From contig NZ_JAKLTM010000006.1 of NCBI RefSeq assembly GCF_022012305.1, positions 166,025 through 230,024 on the forward strand: a stretch of 64,000 nt of DNA. Reading direction: 5' to 3'. The notes under the pieces are model-generated. The model saw only the letters and a list, made by a program, of their open reading frames with translations, was not told the DNA's origin and did no database searches. How positions within the stretch are numbered: position 1 is the stretch's first letter; each line of letters begins with the position of its first letter. The translations under genes and the position numbers were made by a program. Of the stretch, positions 27,302-35,984 are shown piece by piece. This DNA is from Ramlibacter paludis. Lineage in GTDB: Bacteria; Pseudomonadota; Gammaproteobacteria; Burkholderiales; Burkholderiaceae_C.

Positions 27302-29921
27302 CCAGGTTGCGCGGGCCGTCCGGCGGCGCCCATTGCGCGTCGTTGGGCGTCACGAACACCGGCCCCCACTTGTGCTGCGCGGGAATCGCGAAGCGCACGT
27401 CGTCCACCGAGTTGTCGTGGCTGTAGCCGCCGTGGAAATTGACGTCGACCTGGCTGTCGACGTTGCGGATGCGGTTGAAGGCTGAACTCCATTGCAGCGC
27501 GATGTGGCGGATGCCGCGCACGCTGCAGCCTTCCACCGTGCCGTGGTAGCTGCGCGCGATGCGCAGGTAGCCGCTGCCGCCGTCGCCCTTGTTCCAGGCG
27601 CCGTCGATCACGCAGTCGCGCAGGGTGAAGCCGTAGCTCTGTTCGAAGGACACCGGGTGCCGGCCGGCGTTGATGACCGCCACCCGCTCGATCACGGCGT
27701 CCTGGGTCCACATCAGCGAGATGCCGTCGACGGCCACCTCGGGCAGCACGTTCTCGTAGACGTGCTGCACGCTCGCGATGGCCCGGCCCTCGGCCTTTTG
27801 CTCGATCGTGAAATCCGACAGCCGCGTGCCGCGCACCGGACGCACCTTCACCACCTCCGCGCGGCCCGCGTCGAAAGCGATGCCGGCGGGATCCGCCAGA
27901 CGCACGCCGCCGTCCTGGCTGCCGGCCACGCGCAGGAGTGCCTGCCGCAGGTAGGGATACTCGCGGTTCCAGCGCTGGCTGCCGATGTCGCGCAGGAAGC
28001 CGTCGTCGTTCGGCTCCTTCACGAGCAGCAGTGAACCGGCCGGTGCGCTGACCGGCGCGCGCAGCACCTGGTCCTGTGCGCCCAGCGGCTGCGCCAGCAT
28101 GCCCGCGCGCCCGCCCTGCTCGCCTTCCACGCGGATCACCGACGTGGCCGGAGCGCGCAGGTGCGAGACGATGCGGGTGCGCTCGCGCCCGGCACCGATC
28201 AAGGTCACGCCGTCGCGCCGGATCACCAGCGGCTGCCTGAAATCCAGCACGCCCGCCGGCAGGCGCAGGATGACCGGGCCGGCCGGCTGCTTGTCCAGGA
28301 TGGACTGCAAAGCCGTGGCGTCGTCCTGGCCGTCGTCCGCGCGCACCCCGGCCAGCGCGGGCGTCGCCGCCGGCGCTTCGTCGGCCACGGTGACCTGCGC
28401 GGCGAACAGTTCGGTGCCAGGAAGGCGCAAGGCGCTGTGCGTCAGCAGGATGGCAAGCGCGAAAGCCACGTACGCCATCAGCATGCGCCCGGTCGGCGCC
28501 CAGCGGCCGAAGCCGCCGACGACTTGCGCCTTCTGCTTGGCCTTGCCCTTGCTCCAGTTCTGGTCGGACAGGTGGTGCCAGGCCCGGATCTTCACCAGCG
28601 CCCCCACCCACTGCGTGTACAGCATGATGGGCACGGTGCGCAGCGTCACCGCGTGGCCGTGCCAGGCGATCACCAGCAGCTGCACGCTGCGCACCAGCAC
28701 CGCCCAGGCCACGTACAGGGGCAGGTACAGGATGGACTTGGTGAAGGCCAGGACGGCCGCGCCCGTGATGCCGACCAGCGAGGTCCACATCGACAGCCGC
28801 TGGTCCAGCAGCACGAACCAGATGAACCAGCCGGTGCGCCACGGTCCCAGCGCCAGTGCGCGCGGGTTGTTGCGCATGGTGTTGCCGAACCAGCGATAGG
28901 GCAGCGACATGCTGGCACGCAGGAAGGAGTCGTCGCGGGTTTCCAGCGAGACGCAGTTCACGTCGGGCAGGTAGAGCATGTTCCAGCCGCTGCGCAGCAG
29001 GTGGAACCACGAGCTCTTGTCGTCGCCCATCAGGAACTGGAAGCGCCCGTGCAGCCAGTGGTCGATGGTGTCGCGTTCTATCGTGCTGACGAAGTCCTCG
29101 GACACGACGATCGACGTGCGCAGCACGGAGAAGCGCCCCGTGAGCGTGAGCACCTTGTGGGACAGGCTGTGCGACTGGAACAGCACGTTTCGCTGGCCGA
29201 ACTTGAGCGCGAACCAGTCGCGGTACCAGTGTCGGTGGCCCGGAATGAAGGCGCGCTCGTCGCTGGTGATCGCGCCGAGGTCGCGGTAGGCCATGAAGAA
29301 GGGAATCACCCGCTTGAGCGCGCCGGGCTCCAGCCAGGAGTCGCCATCCATGAAGACCGTGATGCTGTCCTGCTCGTGGTCGTAGCGGCGCGCCACCGCC
29401 CGCAGGGCGTGGCCCATGGCGATGCGCTTGCCCTGGCTCTGCCGCTGGAACACGAGCTCGATGCTGCCGTCGCCCAGCCACGGGCGGCAGGCGCCAGCGA
29501 TGACGGCTTCGTCCGCGTCGCTGCCGGCGGCCACGACCACCGTCGCGCGGCAAGGCAGCTCGCGCAGGTTGGCCATGAGCGCGGCCATCGCCTGCTGGCT
29601 CACCCAGGCTTCTTCCAGGTAGGAAGGCACGATCACGTAGACCCGCTTCGGCCAGGCGCGCTGCGCCGCGACCTCCTGCGCCGCTGCGCGCAGCCGGGGA
29701 TAGTGCACGGCCGAATACCAGGCGCTGCGCAGGTAGTGCAGCAGCTGCCAGCCGTAGCGCCACAGCGCGATCACGCTCAGGAGCAGCAGCACGTGCCGGT
29801 GCACGTCGTGCAGGATGTCGTGGCCCCATCCGAGCAGGAACCACGCGCCCCCGCCATACAGCAGCAGCGAGGGCAGCGCGGACAGCAGCGCCTGCGCCCG
29901 GGTCGGCCGGATGTCGCTCAT
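27243..29921 (-). CDS. Alg8-like glycosyltransferase fused to a beta-helix (pectate-lyase-like) domain
   Basis: An 892-residue fusion. Residues 15-60 contain two membrane helices. The GT2 domain (95-320) has VYVIVPSYLEE, DGD at 192-194, GDDK at 299-302 and the acceptor-side RWFGNTMRNN (343-352), as in mannuronan synthase Alg8. Further helices span 360-500. The last (about 479-498) puts the C-terminus outside the cytoplasm, where residues 524-880 begin GVRADDGQDDATAL and continue as a right-handed parallel beta-helix. Such domains are C5-epimerases or polysaccharide lyases. So one chain may polymerise and then modify the polymer. The enzyme activity of the second domain is inferred. Confidence 0.82.
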   Translation of the reverse strand: MSDIRPTRAQALLSALPSLLLYGGGAWFLLGWGHDILHDVHRHVLLLLSVIALWRYGWQLLHYLRSAWYSAVHYPRLRAAAQEVAAQRAWPKRVYVIVPSYLEEAWVSQQAMAALMANLRELPCRATVVVAAGSDADEAVIAGACRPWLGDGSIELVFQRQSQGKRIAMGHALRAVARRYDHEQDSITVFMDGDSWLEPGALKRVIPFFMAYRDLGAITSDERAFIPGHRHWYRDWFALKFGQRNVLFQSHSLSHKVLTLTGRFSVLRTSIVVSEDFVSTIERDTIDHWLHGRFQFLMGDDKSSWFHLLRSGWNMLYLPDVNCVSLETRDDSFLRASMSLPYRWFGNTMRNNPRALALGPWRTGWFIWFVLLDQRLSMWTSLVGITGAAVLAFTKSILYLPLYVAWAVLVRSVQLLVIAWHGHAVTLRTVPIMLYTQWVGALVKIRAWHHLSDQNWSKGKAKQKAQVVGGFGRWAPTGRMLMAYVAFALAILLTHSALRLPGTELFAAQVTVADEAPAATPALAGVRADDGQDDATALQSILDKQPAGPVILRLPAGVLDFRQPLVIRRDGVTLIGAGRERTRIVSHLRAPATSVIRVEGEQGGRAGMLAQPLGAQDQVLRAPVSAPAGSLLLVKEPNDDGFLRDIGSQRWNREYPYLRQALLRVAGSQDGGVRLADPAGIAFDAGRAEVVKVRPVRGTRLSDFTIEQKAEGRAIASVQHVYENVLPEVAVDGISLMWTQDAVIERVAVINAGRHPVSFEQSYGFTLRDCVIDGAWNKGDGGSGYLRIARSYHGTVEGCSVRGIRHIALQWSSAFNRIRNVDSQVDVNFHGGYSHDNSVDDVRFAIPAQHKWGPVFVTPNDAQWAPPDGPRNLVSGQAAGTALAARAASPAR

Positions 29922-29922
29922 C

Positions 29923-31320
29923 TCAAGACCAGGGCAGGGTCGGATTGCGGATCCAGACGTTCACCCGGGCATTGGCCGGCAGCCGCACCTTGCGGTCCTG
30001 GAAGTCCAGCTTGACCAGGGTCTCGTTGGCGCCGCCTTCCTGCGTGACCACGGCCGCCGCGCTGGCGGCGCTCAGGCCCACCGCCGCGACCTTGGCCTCG
30101 TACTTGCGGTCCTGGAAGGGCACGTAGATCGTGGCGGGCATGCCCAGGCGCAGCTTGAGCGCGTCCTCGTTGGGCATGCGCAGCATCACGCTGGGCGTGA
30201 CGTCGGCTTCCAGCAGCACGACCGGGTCGCGCGCGGAAACGAACTCGCCCTGCTGGTGGTCGACGGTGTAGACGCGGCCGCGCACCGGCGAACGCACGAC
30301 ACGTTCGGCTTCCTGGCGCGCCAGCAGCATCTTCTTGGACGCCAGGTCCATGCGCATGCGCGTCAGCTCGTCGGAGTTGTCCAGGGTCTGCACGCGGGTG
30401 GCGCCATCGGCGACCTGCCGCATGTAGTTCAGCCGCGTATCCTGCGCCTGGTTCGCAACCAGCAGCATGTCGCGCTGCGTGATGGTTCCCGTCTCGTAGA
30501 GCTTGCGGGCATTGGCCAGTTCGCTCTCGCGCATGCTCAAGTCGCGCTTGAGCGTCTGCAGCAGGCCGCCCTCGGCCGACCGGCGCGCCGTGGTCAGGCG
30601 CGCCTGCTGCTGCGCGAGTTCGCCCAGGTGCTGCTCCATGGCATCGATCTCGTTGCGCAGCGCCGGGTTCTCCACGGCGAAGAGCGCCGTGTTGGGCTCC
30701 ACCTGCGCGCCCGGCTCGACCAGGATGCGGGAGAGCTGGCCGTCGTTGTTGGCGGTCACGCGCGTGATGCTGCCGCTCACGAAGCCGGTGCCTTCGAGCT
30801 GGTAGGTCAGGTTGTAGTAACCGATGCCGATGGCGGCGCCCAGCACCGCCAGGCCGGCCACCAGGCTGCCCAGAAGGCGCGTGCGGTGCGAGCCCGCGGT
30901 GGCCGCTGCCGGTCCACCCAGCATCAGCGGAGCCTGCGGCGGCGCTTCGCCGCCGGGCAGTGCAGCGGCGGCCACGATGTCCTCGACGTCGCCAAGCTTG
31001 CCGTCGAGGGAAAGCTCGATGTAGTGGCGCAGGATGCGGCGGTTGCGCGGCGACAGGTCGTGGAATTCGAAGCCGTGCACGCCATCGTGGGTGCTGCGAT
31101 AGAGGAGTTGCGCCGGGATCAGCAGCGTCGACTCCAGCATGGGGAAGCTCAGGCGTGCGTGCACCACCTCGCCCGGCTGCGGGGTGGTGGCGAGGTCGCC
31201 CAGGCCGATGCCCGTGGTCGACCAGTCGCGCGCGGCATAAGTCTTGCCGTCGATCTCGACGAACAAGGGAATGGCGACGCGCATTGCCTTGCGGGGCAGG
31301 TTCGCTTCTCGTGAAATCAT
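29923..31320 (-). CDS. PilZ and HlyD-domain protein, Alg44-like
   Basis: A 465-residue protein. The N-terminal PilZ domain (about 8-110) keeps the cyclic-di-GMP motif R10-x3-R14 and D32-x-S34-x2-G37. One membrane helix lies at 149-169, then a membrane-fusion (HlyD-like) region: lipoyl half-motifs around VEPGAQVEP and [19 protein letters not shown] flanking a coiled coil (about 235-340). This is the Alg44 layout. It starts behind a strong GGGAGGAAAC and ends one base before the glycosyltransferase start, so the two are co-expressed. It likely activates the synthase in response to c-di-GMP and bridges the periplasm. Confidence 0.88.
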   Translation of the reverse strand: MISREANLPRKAMRVAIPLFVEIDGKTYAARDWSTTGIGLGDLATTPQPGEVVHARLSFPMLESTLLIPAQLLYRSTHDGVHGFEFHDLSPRNRRILRHYIELSLDGKLGDVEDIVAAAALPGGEAPPQAPLMLGGPAAATAGSHRTRLLGSLVAGLAVLGAAIGIGYYNLTYQLEGTGFVSGSITRVTANNDGQLSRILVEPGAQVEPNTALFAVENPALRNEIDAMEQHLGELAQQQARLTTARRSAEGGLLQTLKRDLSMRESELANARKLYETGTITQRDMLLVANQAQDTRLNYMRQVADGATRVQTLDNSDELTRMRMDLASKKMLLARQEAERVVRSPVRGRVYTVDHQQGEFVSARDPVVLLEADVTPSVMLRMPNEDALKLRLGMPATIYVPFQDRKYEAKVAAVGLSAASAAAVVTQEGGANETLVKLDFQDRKVRLPANARVNVWIRNPTLPWS

Positions 31321-31399
31321 GTTTCCTCCCTCAAGGAAAGTCGTGCTGCATGGTCGCGACTGCAACAATTGCGGCGTCACCGTAAATCCCGCGACCACC

Positions 31400-31417
31400 C
31401 GTAGGAAGGTACCTACG
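31400..31417. promoter_or_regulatory. Palindrome in the divergent alg44-like/ugd promoter
   Basis: CGTAGG-AAGGTA-CCTACG, an 18-bp interrupted palindrome with perfect 6-bp arms, sits mid-way in the 181-bp gap between divergent genes at 31320 and 31502. This is a plausible operator for a dimeric regulator that switches synthase and precursor supply together. The regulator is unknown. Confidence 0.5.
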
Positions 31418-31501
31418 CCCTCACAGGACGCGCGGTCGGGACGCCGCACACGCCGCGCCCCTAGGCTTCGCCCAACAACCGCAAATGCGAGGGAGAAGTC
31501 G

Positions 31502-33034
31502 ATGAACGTGACGATCGTGGGGACGGGCTACGTGGGCCTGGTCACCGGCGCCTGCCTGGCGGAACTGGGCAACAACGTGTTCTGCCTGGACGTCGACCAG
31601 GCCAAGATCCGCCTGCTGAATGCCGGCGGCATGCCGATCCACGAGCCCGGGCTCGAGGAAATCATCCAGCGCAACCGCGAGGAAGGCCGTCTCACCTTCT
31701 CCTCCGACGTCGCCGCGAGCGTCGCCTTTGCCGACGTGCAGTTCATCGCGGTGGGCACGCCTCCCGACGAAGACGGCAGCGCGGACCTGCAGTACGTGCT
31801 GGCCGCTGCGCGCAGCATCGGCAAGCACATGGGAAGCTTCAAGGTCGTGATCGACAAGTCCACCGTGCCCGTGGGCACCGCGGAGAAGGTCGCCGAAGTG
31901 ATCCGCGAGGAACTGGCGGCACGCGGCCTGCACGAGCAGCTGGAGTTCTCGGTGGCAAGCAATCCCGAATTCCTGAAGGAAGGCGCGGCGGTCGACGACT
32001 TCATGCGGCCCGACCGCATCGTGCTGGGCGTTGACAGCACGCCTGCCGGTCAGCGCGCGCTGGCGACGCTGCGCGAGCTGTACATGCCTTTCAACCGCAA
32101 CCACGAACGCACCCGCGTCATGGACGTGCGCAGCGCGGAATTCACCAAGTACGCGGCCAACGCGATGCTGGCCACGCGCATCAGCTTCATGAACGAACTG
32201 GCCAACCTGGCGGATCGCGTCGGCGCCGACATCGAGCTGGTGCGCCAGGGCATAGGCTCCGACCCGCGCATCGGCTACAGCTTCCTCTATGCCGGCACCG
32301 GCTACGGCGGCAGCTGCTTCCCCAAGGACGTCGACGCCCTGTGCCGCACCGCCAACGAACATGGCCATGCGCTGCAGGTGCTGGATGCGGTGCAGCGCGT
32401 GAACCTGGCGCAGAAGCAGGTGCTGCTGCAGAAGGTGTGGGCCTATTTCGGCCGCAGCCTGGCCGGCCGCAGCTTCGCCATCTGGGGCCTGGCCTTCAAG
32501 CCGGGCACCGACGACATGCGTGAAGCGCCCAGCCGCTGCATCATCGAGGCCCTGCTGCGCGCCGGCGCCACCGTGCGCGCCCATGACCCGGTGGCCCAGG
32601 AGCAGGCGGCGCGGGCCCTGGCCGGCGACCTGCAGGACCATCCGGAGCTGCTGCGCAACCTCACCCTGGTGCCCAAGCCCATGGACGCGGTGCAGGACGC
32701 CGACGCGTTGATCGTGCTGACCGAGTGGAAGAACTACAAGAGCCCGAACCTGCGCGCGCTGCGCGATGCGCTGCGGCAGCCGCTGGTGCTCGATGGCCGC
32801 AACCTGTACGAGCCGCATGCGATGGCCGCGGCGGGGCTCACTTACCTCGGGATCGGCCGCAACAACCTGGCGCTGCTGAAGGCGGGCGACACGGTCCGGG
32901 AAGCCGAGCCGATCGTGGTGGCCGCCGAGGCCGTGCAGCCGGCGCAAGGCATCGTGCGCGACGAGGCGTCGTTGGCGGTGCTGACCGAGCTGGCCGCGCA
33001 GGCGGCGGCGGAGACGAAGAGCCTGGGGGCGTAA
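31502..33034 (+). CDS. ugd: UDP-glucose 6-dehydrogenase
   Basis: A 510-residue NAD-dependent enzyme that converts UDP-glucose to UDP-glucuronate. The Rossmann motif is [10 protein letters not shown] (7-16), the catalytic thiol is Cys272 in YGGSCFPKD and a [10 protein letters not shown] segment follows. It reads as the UDP-glucose type, not AlgD. It carries about 65 residues beyond the usual end (after GRNN near 459), rich in Ala and Glu. It is divergent from the synthase genes, which suggests the polymer contains glucuronate. GAGGGAGAAG precedes the ATG. Confidence 0.9.
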   Translation: MNVTIVGTGYVGLVTGACLAELGNNVFCLDVDQAKIRLLNAGGMPIHEPGLEEIIQRNREEGRLTFSSDVAASVAFADVQFIAVGTPPDEDGSADLQYVLAAARSIGKHMGSFKVVIDKSTVPVGTAEKVAEVIREELAARGLHEQLEFSVASNPEFLKEGAAVDDFMRPDRIVLGVDSTPAGQRALATLRELYMPFNRNHERTRVMDVRSAEFTKYAANAMLATRISFMNELANLADRVGADIELVRQGIGSDPRIGYSFLYAGTGYGGSCFPKDVDALCRTANEHGHALQVLDAVQRVNLAQKQVLLQKVWAYFGRSLAGRSFAIWGLAFKPGTDDMREAPSRCIIEALLRAGATVRAHDPVAQEQAARALAGDLQDHPELLRNLTLVPKPMDAVQDADALIVLTEWKNYKSPNLRALRDALRQPLVLDGRNLYEPHAMAAAGLTYLGIGRNNLALLKAGDTVREAEPIVVAAEAVQPAQGIVRDEASLAVLTELAAQAAAETKSLGA

Positions 33035-33038
33035 GAGT

Positions 33039-33138
33039 TGTCATCCCCGCGGAGGCGGGGAGCCAGGGCTTCCAGAAAAAAGCGGCCCGCGGGCCGCTTT
33101 TCCATGCTCTGGATTCCCGCCTCCGCGGGAATGACGGG
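33039..33138. terminator. Bidirectional terminator nested in two inverted REP-like elements
   Basis: The centre (33078-33101) is a perfect 24-bp palindrome with AAAAGCGGCCC and GGGCCGCTTTT halves, a strong two-way terminator between convergent ugd and spoVR. It is flanked by GTCATCCCCGCGG (33039-33068) and its inverted relative CCGCGGGAATGAC (33107-33138), so the outer sequences can also pair. Confidence 0.85.
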
Positions 33139-33141
33139 AAA

Positions 33142-34689
33142 TCAATGATGCGCCACCGCCGGCGGCGTCACTTCCCAATGCTGCATCACGCGCTCGTGGC
33201 CGTCCACGCTTTCCAGCCGGACCCGGAAGCCCCACAGCCGCGCGACGTGCTTCACCACTTCTTCCGCGCTGTTGTCCAGCGGCCTGTCGTCATGGCGCAC
33301 ATGGCGCAAGGTCAGTGACCGGTCGCCGCGCGCATTGACGTTCCACACTTGGATGTTCGGCTCGCGCCAGCCCAGGTCGTGCTGCCGCGACAGCGACTCG
33401 CGCAGGCGCCGGTAGCCGTTGTCGTCGTGGATCGCCGAGACTTCGAGTTCGGACTGGGCCGCATCGTCGAGCACCGCGAACAGCCGGAGGTCGCGCATCA
33501 GCTTGGGCGACAGGTACTGCCCGATGAAGCTCTCGTCCTTGAAGTGGCGCATCGCGTAGTCGAGCGACTTGATCCAGTCGGTGCCCGCGATGTCGGGAAA
33601 CCACTTGCGGTCTTCCTCGGTCGGGTTCTCGCAGATGCGGCGGATGTCCGTGAACATCGCGAAGCCCAGCGCATACGGATTGATGCCGCTGTAGGCCGGG
33701 TGCGTGATCGGCGGCTGGAACACCACGTTGGTGTGCGAGCTGAGGATCTCCATCATGTAGCCGTCCGAGAGCTTGCCCTCGTCGTACATGGTGTTGAGCA
33801 GCGTGTAGTGCCAGAACGTGGCCCAGCCCTCGTTCATGACCTGGGTCTGGCGCTGCGGATAGAAGTACTGCGCGATCTTGCGCACGATGCGCACGATCTC
33901 GCGCTGCCACGGTTCCAGCAGCGGCGCGTTCTTCTCGATGAAGTACAGGATGTTTTCCTGCGGCTCGTCCGGGAAGCGCCGCACCTTCTTCTCGGCCGCC
34001 TTGCCCGCCTTGGTGGGCAGCGTGCGCCACATGTCGTTCACCTGCTGCTGCAGGTAGGCCTCGCGGTCCTTGCGGCGGTTCTCTTCTTCCACCATGGAGA
34101 TCTTCTGCGGCCGGCGATAACGGTCCACGCCGTAGTTCATCAGCGCGTGGCAGGCGTCGAGCACCTGTTCCACCGCGTCGATGCCGTGGCGTTCCTCGCA
34201 TTCGGTGATGTAGCTCTTGGCGTAGACCAGGTAGTCGACGATCGAGCTGGCGTCCGTCCACATCCGGAACAGGTAGTTGCCCTTGAAGAAGGAGTTGTGG
34301 CCGAAGCAGGCATGCGCCATCACCAGTGCCTGCATCGGCATGGTGTTTTCTTCCATCAGGTAGGCGATGCAGGGATCGGAATTGATCACGATCTCGTAGG
34401 CGAGGCCCATGTGGCCGCGGCGGTAGCTCTTCTCGCTCTGGATGAAGTGCTTGCCGTACGACCAGTGCCGGTAGTTCACCGGCATGCCGACCGAGGCGTA
34501 GGCGTCCAGCATCTGCTCGGAGGAGATCAGTTCCAGCTGGCTCGGATAGGTGTCCAGCCCGAAGCGTTCCGCCGTCTTGCGGATCTCCTGGAAGTAGGTC
34601 TCGATCAGCTCGAAAGTCCAGTCCGAGGGGCTCGGCAGGCGATTCGAGGGCTTGGCGTCGGAGGGGGTAAGGAGTTCTGCTTCCATCAT
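33142..34689 (-). CDS. SpoVR/YcgB-family protein
   Basis: A 515-residue protein with the family hallmarks HACFGHNSFFKGNY, MNEGWATFWH and VVFQPPITHPAYSG. The biochemical role is not established; in enterobacteria ycgB is co-regulated with yeaGH in starvation and stationary phase. The start overlaps the yeaH-like stop by four bases (ATGA), and the three genes form the common prkA-yeaH-spoVR unit. The 3' end abuts the nested terminator. Confidence 0.93.
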   Translation of the reverse strand: MMEAELLTPSDAKPSNRLPSPSDWTFELIETYFQEIRKTAERFGLDTYPSQLELISSEQMLDAYASVGMPVNYRHWSYGKHFIQSEKSYRRGHMGLAYEIVINSDPCIAYLMEENTMPMQALVMAHACFGHNSFFKGNYLFRMWTDASSIVDYLVYAKSYITECEERHGIDAVEQVLDACHALMNYGVDRYRRPQKISMVEEENRRKDREAYLQQQVNDMWRTLPTKAGKAAEKKVRRFPDEPQENILYFIEKNAPLLEPWQREIVRIVRKIAQYFYPQRQTQVMNEGWATFWHYTLLNTMYDEGKLSDGYMMEILSSHTNVVFQPPITHPAYSGINPYALGFAMFTDIRRICENPTEEDRKWFPDIAGTDWIKSLDYAMRHFKDESFIGQYLSPKLMRDLRLFAVLDDAAQSELEVSAIHDDNGYRRLRESLSRQHDLGWREPNIQVWNVNARGDRSLTLRHVRHDDRPLDNSAEEVVKHVARLWGFRVRLESVDGHERVMQHWEVTPPAVAHH

Positions 34690-35981
34690 GCCGCCGTTGG
34701 GGACTTCTTGAACAGGTCACGGAACACCGGGAAGATCTGCGACGGGGTCACGATCTTCTGCATGGCGAAGTGCGCATTGGCGTCGCGCACCCGCGTGTAC
34801 TCTTCCCACAGGTTCTGGTCTTCGTCCGCCACCTGCACGTAGGCGTAGTAGCGCACCAGCGGAAGGATCTTGTTGTCCAGGAGCTCACGGCACTTGGACG
34901 AGTCCTGCTGCCAGTTGTCGCCGTCCGAGGCCTGGGCGCCGTAGATGTTCCACTCGCTGCCCATGTAGCGCTCGCGGATGATGTCGTTCATCATCGTGAG
35001 CGCGCTGGACACCACCGTGCCGCCGCTTTCGGTGGCGTGGAAGAACTCGTCCTCGGTCACTTCCGCGGCCTGAGTGTGGTGGCGGATGAAGACCACTTCG
35101 GTCTTCTCGTAGTGGCGCGACAGGAAGAGATACAGCAGGATGAAGAAGCGCTTGGCGAGATCTTTGCGCGATTCGTCCATCGAGCCGGAGACGTCCATCA
35201 GGCAGAACATCACTGCCTTGCTGGTGGGCAGCGGCTCGCGCACGCGGTTGCGGTAGCGCAGGTCGAACGGGTCGAGGAACGGCACTCGCTTCATGCGATC
35301 GCGCAACTCCTGCACTTCGGCGCGCAGCTTCTCCAGGTCGGCCGGGGCCATCGTGCCGCGCTTTTCCTCTTCGGCCAGGTTTTCCTCGGCGCGCTTCAGT
35401 TCCATCCGGGCGTCACCGCCCATGGCGATGCGCCGCGCGAGGCCGACGCGCATCGACCGCACCACGTGCAAGCTGGTGGGGTTGCCTTCGGAGACATAGC
35501 CCGCGCGCCGCACCTTCCATTCCGGGACGTCGGCCAGCAGCTGCGTGCGGATCAGGCGCGGCAGGGCCAGGTCGTCGAAGAAGTAGTTCATGAACTCTTC
35601 GCGCGAGATGCGGAAGACGAAGTCGTCCTCGCCCTGCCCGTCCTGCGAAGCGCCGCTGCCGCCCGAGCCGCCGCCACCGCCTTGCGGCCGCTGGATGCGG
35701 TCGCCGCGCAGGTATTCCTGGTTGCCCGGGTGCACCAACTCCCGGCTGCCGCCGGGCGCGTGGCCGAAGGTGGGCTCCGTGACATCGCGCTTGGGCAGCG
35801 TGATGTCGGCGCCCTCCTCGATGTCGCGGATGCTGCGGTCGCCGACCGCCTTGCGCACGGCGTCCTTGATCTGCTCGCGGTAGCGCCGCAGGAAGCGCTC
35901 CCGGTTGCCGATGGACTTGTTCTTGCCCGATAGGCGCCGGTCGATGACCTGGTGGAGTTGCGAGCGCTCGGAGCTATCCAT
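34686..35981 (-). CDS. DUF444 family protein, YeaH-like
   Basis: A 431-residue protein. A basic N-terminal region (RRLSGKNKSIGNRERFLRRY) precedes a Gly/Ser-rich linker near 105-120. The C-terminal von Willebrand A-like domain has a MIDAS-type DVSGSM (about 253-258) and SGGTVVSSAL. It works with the PrkA kinase in stress adaptation in other bacteria. It starts three bases after the prkA stop and overlaps spoVR. Confidence 0.92.
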   Translation of the reverse strand: MDSSERSQLHQVIDRRLSGKNKSIGNRERFLRRYREQIKDAVRKAVGDRSIRDIEEGADITLPKRDVTEPTFGHAPGGSRELVHPGNQEYLRGDRIQRPQGGGGGSGGSGASQDGQGEDDFVFRISREEFMNYFFDDLALPRLIRTQLLADVPEWKVRRAGYVSEGNPTSLHVVRSMRVGLARRIAMGGDARMELKRAEENLAEEEKRGTMAPADLEKLRAEVQELRDRMKRVPFLDPFDLRYRNRVREPLPTSKAVMFCLMDVSGSMDESRKDLAKRFFILLYLFLSRHYEKTEVVFIRHHTQAAEVTEDEFFHATESGGTVVSSALTMMNDIIRERYMGSEWNIYGAQASDGDNWQQDSSKCRELLDNKILPLVRYYAYVQVADEDQNLWEEYTRVRDANAHFAMQKIVTPSQIFPVFRDLFKKSPTAA

Positions 35982-35984
35982 GAA

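Noticed and set aside
31502..33034. GDP-mannose dehydrogenase (algD)
   Set aside because: The N-terminal [17 protein letters not shown] and overall pattern are those of UDP-glucose dehydrogenase.
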